A DNA stretch of 18,379 nucleotides from Clostridiales bacterium UBA4653. Lineage in GTDB: Bacteria > Bacillota > Clostridia > Oscillospirales > CAG-272. Position numbers and translations under genes: made by a program. Of the stretch, positions 1 through 8,000 are shown piece by piece. How positions within the stretch are numbered: position 1 is the stretch's first letter; every line of letters starts with the position of its first letter. Under the pieces are notes generated by a model. The model did no database searches. It saw only the letters and a list, made by a program, of their open reading frames with translations, and was not told the DNA's origin. The stretch spans positions 3,498 to 21,876 of the forward strand of contig DHMB01000145.1 in the NCBI GenBank assembly GCA_002405565.1. Reading direction: 5' to 3'.

Positions 1-52
1 TAAAATAGCGGTTTTTCTTTTTTTGCCCGTAGGGAATCAAAGAGAGCGGGAG

Positions 53-118
53 TGAATGACAGCCTTGGACGTAGCGAAGCGGCACGAGGGTAATGAATGA
101 CAGCCTTAGACGGCTGTC
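53..118. repeat. short direct repeat and hairpin patch in intergenic DNA
   Basis: A 19-base unit (tgaatgacagccttggacg) at 53-71 recurs with one change at 94-112. The second copy runs into a perfect inverted repeat, GACAGCC (99-105) with GGCTGTC (112-118). Further fragments follow, such as ctgtcag around 151-157 and the related strings gtagcgaagcgg and gagccgcagcgag. I see no coding signal in 1-291. This looks like a degenerate intergenic repeat family, possibly mobile or structured RNA. Its nature is unknown to me. Confidence 0.5.
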
Positions 119-215
119 AGAACCCGAGTGTGACCGAGCCGCAGCGAGAACTGTCAGAGCCGCTTGACCTGACGCCGTCGAGACGCAAGAATCGATTTCT
201 GTTATATTAAACATT

Positions 216-246
216 GCACCCACATGGGTGCTTTTTTGTTTTTTCC
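216..246 (+). terminator. intrinsic terminator for a plus-strand gene left of the window
   Basis: The inverted repeat GCACCCA / TGGGTGC (216-231) is followed directly by TTTTTTGTTTTTT on the plus strand. The T-tract is on the plus-strand side, so it should stop rightward transcription from beyond the left edge. On the minus strand the stem is followed only by AATGTTTAAT, so it is at best a weak stop for the surface-protein operon ending at 292. Confidence 0.75.
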
Positions 247-291
247 GTAACTTTCAGACCATCGGCATTCGCCGAGCTTTTCTCAAACGCC

Positions 292-1059
292 TCAGTCAGC
301 TACGTCAAAGCAGACGAAAAATTTGATATTCTCCGCCGACCTTCCCGCATAAGCATTGTATTCATCCTCTGTCAGCTCCGCCTGTCCTGACGCTGCCCTG
401 CGCAAGTTCACGCGGTCGAGCGGTTCCATATAAAACCGGAGCCAGAAGTCCATATATACATCCGAGCCATCGGAGTCGGCGCTCACCGTTCCGGGAAGAT
501 TATCCGAAAAAATCCCGTCGATGACGCCGCCTTCGGCGTCGGAAAAGAAGAATTTCCCACATTCTTCAAGCCTGTAATCCCCGCTGTCGCCGTCCTTTAT
601 AACCTTCATCGCCGTGACGGACATAAGTCCGAGAAGCGCTTTTTCATCATCGTCAAGTCCGCTTATATCAAACGAAAGGCTGACGAGATTGTCCACAGCG
701 CCTGTATTTTCAAGCGACAGCTTGAAGGTTCTTGTCTGAGTCGGAGCGATATCCGCTATGTCGATGTTGAGAAGTATATCGGCGGTCTTTTCCTCCGTTA
801 TCGCGCTGTCGCCTGCAAGGTATTCAAAATCATATTTTTCTGTATAATAGCCCATTTTAACCGGACTTTCCGCAAGGTCCGGAACGCCGTTACTGTTTAT
901 ATCATTGCCTCTGTAAAGCGTGACCTTTGAGCGTATTTCAAGCATTTCAAAGCTCATGGGCGTACTGTTGTTGACAAAAAACCATGAAAAAGCCGCCGTG
1001 GACGCAAGCGCAAGACAAAGCGCCGCAACTATCGGAATAATATATTTTTTCTTCTTCAT
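292..1059 (-). CDS. SipW-dependent-type (TasA/camelysin-like) secreted protein
   Basis: A 255-residue protein, last of the four-gene surface operon. It begins with a lysine-rich n-region (MKKKK) and a hydrophobic core (about residues 6-24) ending in AAFSWFF, resembling the signal peptides processed by the archaeal/ER-type signal peptidase SipW in TasA and camelysin-like proteins. A beta-sandwich type segment follows, with the typical pattern IADIAPTQTRTFKLSLENTG around residues 100-120. I chose the ATG at 1059 because GAGGTGGG lies just upstream. A longer frame to 1134 would overlap the previous gene and place 25 unrelated residues ahead of the signal. The gap to the upstream gene is 10 bases, so translation is probably coupled. 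Inference: a small fibre or matrix subunit exported across the membrane. The exact family is unproven, and no sipW gene is in the window. Confidence 0.75.
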   Translation of the reverse strand: MKKKKYIIPIVAALCLALASTAAFSWFFVNNSTPMSFEMLEIRSKVTLYRGNDINSNGVPDLAESPVKMGYYTEKYDFEYLAGDSAITEEKTADILLNIDIADIAPTQTRTFKLSLENTGAVDNLVSLSFDISGLDDDEKALLGLMSVTAMKVIKDGDSGDYRLEECGKFFFSDAEGGVIDGIFSDNLPGTVSADSDGSDVYMDFWLRFYMEPLDRVNLRRAASGQAELTEDEYNAYAGRSAENIKFFVCFDVAD

Positions 1060-1069
1060 ATTACCCACC

Positions 1070-1900
1070 TCATTCGCCCTCGGAAAGCCTGAGCGCACCG
1101 ATTGTAAACCTTTTTTTTGAAAGCAGATTTTCATGAACGCCTTTGAGACTGCGATATTGCGAAAGGTCTATCGAAACGCTGAAAACACATTCGACGGTTT
1201 CCCCCGCGCCGATTTCGCCCGATGCAATCTCAAGAGACTCAAGATTTTCGCTTTTTCCGTTTTCCGTGTCATATCGTGACAAAAACTCCCCATCGCCGCC
1301 CGTCGCAATGCCGCCGACGGACTCCGTGCGCACGAAAAATATGCCCATAATGCTGTATGTTCCGGAGGTTGTGTCGTCCGAGCCATCGCCCGATATCGTA
1401 AATTTTCCGTCATCATCGTTGAAATTTTCAAGCGCGAGCCTGTACTTAAGAGGAGACGAGGTCTCATTCGTAAACGAAAGAGTTATTTCCAGCTTTTCTC
1501 CCGGGAAAAGCCCCGTCAGACTTATCGGAATATAATTCCCGGCGGAATTTTTCATGAAATAATAGCCGGTTCCGGCAATTTCGCCGGCAAGCTCACCGCC
1601 GGTATCGTCTGTCGACGCGCGATAATAATTTCCGTTTTTATCCGCCATATAATATATCGTTTCAAAGCGCTTTTCTCCGACAGAAGGGACAACGCTTATA
1701 ATCGGATCAAGCCGAAGCGCCTTATCGCTGACTTCAAGCGTCATTCCGCCGGATTTTACGTTTTTGTTGCTCGCAAACCATGCCAGCATGCCGCTCTTTC
1801 CGAGCCAGAGCAAAAAGATTGCAACAACGATAATAAACATGCCCAAAAGCATTATCGCTCTTGTCCAAAGTAATTTTTTGTCGCTTCTGCTTCCGTTCAA
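1070..1900 (-). CDS. membrane-anchored or secreted TasA-like surface protein
   Basis: A 276-residue protein. The start is TTG at 1898-1900, supported by a strong AAAGGAGG eight bases upstream. The ATG farther upstream at 1919 is in another frame. A charged n-region is followed by a long hydrophobic segment (about residues 13-34), then LAWFASNKNVKSGGMTLEV, a pattern like the cleavage region and first strand of SipW-type proteins. Residues about 125-160 (ISLTGLFPGEKLEITLSFTN) show the beta-sandwich motif of TasA/camelysin-like proteins, in which a PG-x turn precedes a strand and an N-terminated strand. It sits 25 bases after the 1023-residue gene and 10 bases before the next SipW-type gene, so it belongs to the same transcript. 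It may be a second fibre subunit or the fibre anchor. The assignment rests on pattern, not on a matched domain. Confidence 0.7.
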   Translation of the reverse strand: MNGSRSDKKLLWTRAIMLLGMFIIVVAIFLLWLGKSGMLAWFASNKNVKSGGMTLEVSDKALRLDPIISVVPSVGEKRFETIYYMADKNGNYYRASTDDTGGELAGEIAGTGYYFMKNSAGNYIPISLTGLFPGEKLEITLSFTNETSSPLKYRLALENFNDDDGKFTISGDGSDDTTSGTYSIMGIFFVRTESVGGIATGGDGEFLSRYDTENGKSENLESLEIASGEIGAGETVECVFSVSIDLSQYRSLKGVHENLLSKKRFTIGALRLSEGE

Positions 1901-1925
1901 GCCGTGTTCCTCCTTTCATCCGTAA

Positions 1926-4900
1926 TCAGCCCCGCGTCACGGAAAATCTGATTGTTATTTCATATGTTTCTCCGCCTGCCTGCGCGGAGTATGTGAGCGA
2001 AAATGTGTTTTCCCCCGTGACAGAATACGTAATTGACTGATTCTGCACGGTGCAGCTGTAATATGTGTTATTTGCCTCGTCTGAAATCCCGTAATCTCCT
2101 GCCGATGTGCTCAGCTCAGCCAGAACGTCATCAAGGCTTGCGTTTTTCGGGATTTTGTTCTGATATTCAACGTTGCAAAGGCTCAGATAAAGCAGAGACG
2201 ACGAGCGACTGTCCGCAAAGGGCACGGGCGATGACGCCGTCCCGCCGGAATAAATTGCAATTCCCTGCCTTGCAAGCTCCCTGTATATTCCGTAGTTATA
2301 AAGCCCGTCAGAGCCGTAAAAAACGTTGTCTGCGTCGGTCGTGCCTGGAACATTTCCGCTGACCGTTATACGGGCAAGCGTTTTTGACTTGCTTCCCAGT
2401 GTTTCAAGCCAGTCAAAACGGTATATCGTATTTCCGCTCAGATTGACGGAAACAAGATTTTCAAGGCGCGAGCTGTCAGAAACCCATGAAAGAAACGGAG
2501 AGGTTTCCGTCGCCGTGACGGAAATTCCGCAACCGGAAAGGTCGATTGTCGTAAGCGACCTCATATATGAAATCTCTTCTATATTTGAAAAGGTCAGCGA
2601 GGCGCCGGAAAGCAACAGCTTCTGAGTACCGACAAGGTATCTCAGCCCGGTGAAATCTCCGACGCCGGACAGCGCCGTATCATTTGCAAAATCAAGCGTG
2701 ACGTTGTTTTCAAGCCAGTCGGAAAGGATGATATCGCCGTCCGCATATGCTTTTCCGGACGGATTGAAGTTATTGTATATCCATGCGTAAAACGCCGCGT
2801 CGGTTACATGGACGCCGGCTCTGAGCACGCCCGGGATTGTTATATCGGTTGTCAGGTCGTATGCCGTCCATGACGTCGCCTCCGGCGAGAGCTTATATTG
2901 ATATGTAAGCGAAAGGGTCATATTCTCGGCTTCGAGCTTTGAAACATCGATTTCAACCGTATAGTGCGCCGTCCCGCTTTCCGCCTGCGCGCGAAGTGCC
3001 GCGGCGTCCGGAAGGAGCTCTTCAAGGGACGATGTAAACGATATTATCTCGCGTCCGGTGGTCTCCTCGCCGACTGTTATCTCTGCCGTTACCGTCTCTC
3101 CCGCAAGCGCGGTTTTCTTCCCGTCCGATGAGACAAAATAGACGGTCAAGGCGTCCGCCAGCCCTGAAAGCGTTCCGGCGGCGCTTCCCTCCTTTGCGGA
3201 AAGCGCATAACAGACAATCGGCTGACCCTTCCTGTAATTGAAGGGCAAATCAAAGCTCTTGAGCGTATATCCGCCCGTCTGCTCGGAAATGTTTTTGTTG
3301 AAGACGGAGTAATACGGCAGGAACCGCCCGAGTCCTTCCTCGCCGGAAACATAACAGCGGACGGGAATATGGATAGTAACAGACGACGTTCGTCCCGCAT
3401 AGGTTATCGTCATATCGACGTTGAGATAAACGCTGCCCGCGTCGTTTTCCGGGTGCTTACCGGACGAAACATAAAACCTGCGGTAATCGCCCTCATCCGC
3501 CCCGATTTCATAATATTCGTCGACGGTGTCGCCGTAAACTATTGAATATTCGATACTGCCAATCCCCGGATAAGCCTTTTCATATTCCGAGCCGCTGTAA
3601 TAATTCATGCCGTAAAGCGGGAGATAATCCGAAAGGGCGCCTCCCGTTGGGCCGGAATATGTATAAACGTTGTTTTGGTCGACGGTTACGGTTATCTCCG
3701 TCCCATACCACTTTTTCAGCAGGTCGTTTGCAACCGTGACCGCGTTTTTCACAGTCGCCACATTTGAGCTGACAATCTCAAAATCGACGGTCGCGCCGAG
3801 GGCGCTCGCTGTCAGCCTGACGGTCGAAAGCGTCGGCGCAAAAAGCGCAAACGGGCTTCCCTCCTCCGAGGCGGACGTTTCGCTTCCGTCAACGTCATAG
3901 CCTGTATACGAAATCGCCACGTCGCAGAATCCGAACTTTGTCGGAAGGTAGCAGCTGTGATTTATCACATATTTTTTCACGGAAACCGTGTCTATTCCGT
4001 CGCTCGTTTCGTCGACCCAATAGCGGGAGAGATACCGTTTTGCCATTTCAAGCACGGCAGCCTTCTGCCCCGCTTCGCCCGAAACATCGGGGACGTGAAC
4101 ATAAAAGTCGCAGGAATATTTCATCGCGCCAACGGTAATCGTCGCCGTTATGACGTCGTCCCCCGTGCCGTTTTTTCTTCCGTAATCGGAGATTATTCCG
4201 TTCTTTGTGCTGTACGAGACCTTAGCGGCGGGATAGCCGATGTAATTCATCGGCAGGTCGATATCGGCAAAAACATATGAACACGGAACGCCGCCGTGCG
4301 AGGTGCAGTCATCGCTTTTATAAAGCGTAATAAAGTCGGATGATGTAAATCCTGATTTACTTTTGACTTTTTCATAGTTTTCGCGGCTTTCAAGCGTCTG
4401 ACTTCCGTCCGCAACTGCCGCGGCAACGGTCTTGAAAAAGTTATAGGCGACAAAATCGGGGTCTGCCGAAATTACGGTGAATTTTTCCGCCTTCTCCGTG
4501 AAAATTCCGTCGTCAAGCGTGCCGATTGTCACGTCCGAAAGCATGACGGCGGCATTCGGCGTATCTGCATAAACCGCGCCGCTCCCGCCCGCTCCAAGCA
4601 CGACTCTTCCGTCCGAAAAGACGACGGAGCCGTGATAGCTATGGCGGAAGGTGAGCGTATGTCCGTCAAGATAAAGCGTATGCCCGCCGAGGTCAAGATT
4701 TATGTCAGCCGTGATTTCAAGATCGGCTTCAAGGGTGATATTGTCAGTCAGCACCACGGTTTTTCTGTGTTTTTCGTTGACATCCGACGCCTGCGAGCTG
4801 TCATTGTATGTTCCGTTTTGCGTTGCGGAAAAGAATTCTCCGAAGTCCGAAACGGAAACCGTGCCGCGGCTCGGATCAATTCCGACGCTCTCGCTCTGCT

Positions 4901-4997
4901 CGCCGCGCGCCGAAAAATATGCATAAACGCAGGTCATGCAAAAAGCGACTGCCGCCGTCAAAGCCGAAATTATTTTAATCATCTTGCTTTTTTTCAT
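1926..4997 (-). CDS. large secreted surface protein with SipW-type signal and leucine-rich repeats
   Basis: A 1023-residue protein. The N-terminus has a lysine-rich start, a hydrophobic segment (residues 7-27) and AYFSARGEQSESVGI, a good match to the SipW-dependent signal region. Residues about 75-160 (VVLTDNITLE, INLDLGGHTLYL, then a second turn) read like short parallel beta-helix coils. Several beta-rich Ig-like segments follow (about 245-305, 350-410, 500-555). At about residues 783-883 there are irregular leucine-rich repeats, for example LTTIDLSGCGI and LVSVNLSGNTI. The last 90 residues form another beta-rich block. No LPXTG, SLH or choline-binding motif is visible. The ATG at 4997 has a purine-rich GAAAGGGAG unusually far upstream (about 12 bases). 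It is paralogous in plan to the 1910-residue protein encoded 28 bases upstream. Likely an adhesin or matrix component. The ligand is unknown. Confidence 0.8.
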   Translation of the reverse strand: MKKSKMIKIISALTAAVAFCMTCVYAYFSARGEQSESVGIDPSRGTVSVSDFGEFFSATQNGTYNDSSQASDVNEKHRKTVVLTDNITLEADLEITADINLDLGGHTLYLDGHTLTFRHSYHGSVVFSDGRVVLGAGGSGAVYADTPNAAVMLSDVTIGTLDDGIFTEKAEKFTVISADPDFVAYNFFKTVAAAVADGSQTLESRENYEKVKSKSGFTSSDFITLYKSDDCTSHGGVPCSYVFADIDLPMNYIGYPAAKVSYSTKNGIISDYGRKNGTGDDVITATITVGAMKYSCDFYVHVPDVSGEAGQKAAVLEMAKRYLSRYWVDETSDGIDTVSVKKYVINHSCYLPTKFGFCDVAISYTGYDVDGSETSASEEGSPFALFAPTLSTVRLTASALGATVDFEIVSSNVATVKNAVTVANDLLKKWYGTEITVTVDQNNVYTYSGPTGGALSDYLPLYGMNYYSGSEYEKAYPGIGSIEYSIVYGDTVDEYYEIGADEGDYRRFYVSSGKHPENDAGSVYLNVDMTITYAGRTSSVTIHIPVRCYVSGEEGLGRFLPYYSVFNKNISEQTGGYTLKSFDLPFNYRKGQPIVCYALSAKEGSAAGTLSGLADALTVYFVSSDGKKTALAGETVTAEITVGEETTGREIISFTSSLEELLPDAAALRAQAESGTAHYTVEIDVSKLEAENMTLSLTYQYKLSPEATSWTAYDLTTDITIPGVLRAGVHVTDAAFYAWIYNNFNPSGKAYADGDIILSDWLENNVTLDFANDTALSGVGDFTGLRYLVGTQKLLLSGASLTFSNIEEISYMRSLTTIDLSGCGISVTATETSPFLSWVSDSSRLENLVSVNLSGNTIYRFDWLETLGSKSKTLARITVSGNVPGTTDADNVFYGSDGLYNYGIYRELARQGIAIYSGGTASSPVPFADSRSSSLLYLSLCNVEYQNKIPKNASLDDVLAELSTSAGDYGISDEANNTYYSCTVQNQSITYSVTGENTFSLTYSAQAGGETYEITIRFSVTRG

Positions 4998-5025
4998 AGC
5001 AGAGCGATTTCTCCCTTTCTCCGGA

Positions 5026-8000
5026 TTATCCGATCACCGCGACGCGGAATGTTCTCGTGTATTCCTCATCGCCGACTTTGACAACCGCGGTCACATCGAT
5101 ATATTCTGTGCCGCCTGTGCCGGAATAGTCTTCGGATGTTGTAATGTAAAGTTTGCTGTTCTTCATGCGCAGATATGAATGAGAGGTGCCGTCCTCGTCC
5201 GTTTTCAGGAGCATTGCGGCGTCTCCGAAGCGGTTGAGATAATAAAATCCGCCGACATCATCATACGTCATGATATAAAATTTATCCGCGGCATAGAAGT
5301 TTGTCGCGTTTTTGAGATAGTACATTGAGCCTTCGACGGCGCTGAGCGGCTTGCTTGCAAATTCCGAAGCGGTCACTGCCTCGCAGAGCCTGTATCCGCC
5401 CTCCGCGTCGTCATAAGTAAACTCGGTGTGACCTTCGTCCTTCCAGACAATGCGGTAAACACAACCCTTTTTATATGTCCTGCCGTTTACTGTCATCCCG
5501 TCCGACGTATCGCCCGAGCCTTCATACCAGACGTAAAGCCCGAGCCAGTTGCCGCGCATGACCGTCTGCGCATATGTGTTTGCCTGCGCAAGAATCGACT
5601 CCATTGTGACGGTCGTGTCGGTTGCCGAGGGATTGTCTATGCCCGTGTCCTGCCATGTGAGCGTGTCGCCGCTCATGACAAGACGGTAAAAACGATTTTT
5701 GACAAACGAGTAAACGGTTTCGGTGCCGTCCGAAAAATACGAGCCGTCGCCGCTTGTTCCGCTGTAAAGAAAGACGCTGTAACCGCCTTCAAATGACTGC
5801 TCGCCGCCAGCGATACTTTCAAGTCTTGCGAGCGCCGCTTCCCTTTCCGTCTCGTCGGCAAGATACGGAACGGATGTAGTCACCGTTTTTGTGCTTTCGA
5901 GCGTTTCCGTATTCGTCGCGCCCGTCAGATTTATTCCGTTCTCGCAAAGGGCTTTAAGCTCCGAAGGGAAGCCACCGGCAAGCGAGTCATCGGTAAACGT
6001 GCCGCTTGACGAATAGTCAAAAGAGTTTCCGCCGTATTCATAGGTTGCCTTAAAATAATTTACAACAGATGAATTTGTCTCCGTGTACGAGTTACTGCTT
6101 GTGCTCCAATAAACCTTTTCAGCCGAGCCGATGGAAATTGCGGTATCCGTCATCGCCGTTCCGCTACTGTTGTTTGCATAATAAGCGTTTTTTGTTACTT
6201 CAACCGTAACCGTTCCGCTGACTTCTCCGTTTCTTCCATATGAATACGTGTATTCGACAACAGCCTCAAGCGATGACAGGTATGCCGTTATCGCCTTTTG
6301 CGCAGAGTCGCTTCCACGGTATGTAAAGCTATATGTAACAGTTTTTACGGAAGGAATTTTATATATATGCCTGTATCGGGAACTGCTTACCTTTCTCGTG
6401 CCGTTATCTATATAAATTATATAGTATCTGCTATTTCTGCTATAAGCAACAATGTCTGTTGCCGCTCCCGTCTGCCAAGCGGTCTCGCTGACCTTCTCAA
6501 ACGTCAGTCCGTATGTGACGTTGCCCGTCAACAGCTTTTCAAGCTCCGCTTTATCCTCGTCCGTAAGTCCCGGAGCCGAGTCTGACAGCGCAAGCGCGCC
6601 CTCGTCATAAAGATAAATGCCGTCCGTTCCGCGCTTTACGGAATACAGCCTGCCGTCATAATAAAACCAATTTGTAAGCTCGCCGTTCATGCCCGCCGGA
6701 GCGTCATATTCTCCGTATGTGCCGGACGTAAACACGCCCGCCTTTGAAACAGGGCTTTGATAGATTGGGTTTCCGCTGTCAAGCTGCCAATAGATATGCG
6801 TCTTGTTTGATGAAGCCGCCCCGAGGTTTATCCTCTGTTGAAGCTGAACATAGCCGCTGTCGACGGTTTCAAGCTCGCGCAGATATGAAAGCAGGTCGTT
6901 TGTTCTTCCGTCAAACATGACCTTCGACGCAGTCTTTCCGTCCCTGCCCGTATCGGGACTGTAATAAACCCGATTCACCTTGCCCGCAAGCACCGACAGC
7001 GGATAACTGCTGTATTTATCCGCGCTGTCCGCGCCCGAAAGGTCGATATATTTTACGTTGTCCAGGGGCAAATCGAGCGCCGCGCCGAGGGCTTTTATAC
7101 CGTAATTCATGCCGAGATCAAGATATTCTATCGACTCAAATGCCGAAATGCCGTCGAGCTCAAACGTCACATAATCCTGCGCGCAGTTATAAAGCACGAG
7201 CTTTTGAAGAGCCGACGCAATTCCGGAGGAAGTCAGCCTGCCGTAGAACGTCGCAAGCGAATCCGTATGAAGGAAGGCGGGGAGCTCCGCTGTGACCGTG
7301 CTTCCGCTCTCCGTATACGCCCCTTTTATGACGAGCGTTCTGAGGCCTGCGAAATACGGAAGGGCTTCGAGGGCGCCGTCCGCAGAGGTTATTGCGGGGA
7401 CGGTCTTCCCCTCGCACAGGACAAGCTCCTCGGAAAAACCGTCGCAACCGAGCGCGTTATACATGGCGCCGACAAGCGCCGAAACCGCGCCGGATTCAAG
7501 ATAAGTCGGAGTGACGGTATATGCGGCAAACGCATTTTTGAAGGCAGAAAGGCTGCCCGCATTGTTCCAGAAGGCTTGCAGGACAACCTCCTCCCGCTCG
7601 CTTATATATTCGGTGTCGTCCTCGTTGAAGTCGCCGTTTTTGAGCGACATCGTGCCGCCGCTCTGATAAAATGTGTAACTTGTGCCACCGGTAACCGTGT
7701 AAGTCGCGTTAAACCTGAGCGAGCCGCCATTCGGCGGGTTGCCGATCGGGTATGAGTTATCAAAGAACGCGCTTTTCGGGAAATTCTGCTCGTTGAGCGC
7801 CCAGCGCATAAGCTCCGTATATTTGAAATACGTCGTTGTGTCGCTCGTGAGCGACTTTATCGCGTTGCCGAGCGCGACGCTGTCCGTAATAACTCGGCTC
7901 CTCGCGCCGTTTGCCTCGGGATAATACGAAACCGACGCAAAGAGCGTATCAAAATCGACCGCGCCGCCCGTAACGTCTTCATAATAGCTTTTCAGCGCGC

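Noticed and set aside
1..190. CRISPR array from the repeated 19-base units
   Set aside because: There are only two near-copies, with no regular spacers and no cas genes in the window.
1060..1134. Start at 1134 for the SipW-type 255-residue protein
   Set aside because: It would overlap the upstream gene and put 25 residues before a clear lysine-rich signal peptide that has its own GAGGTGGG site.
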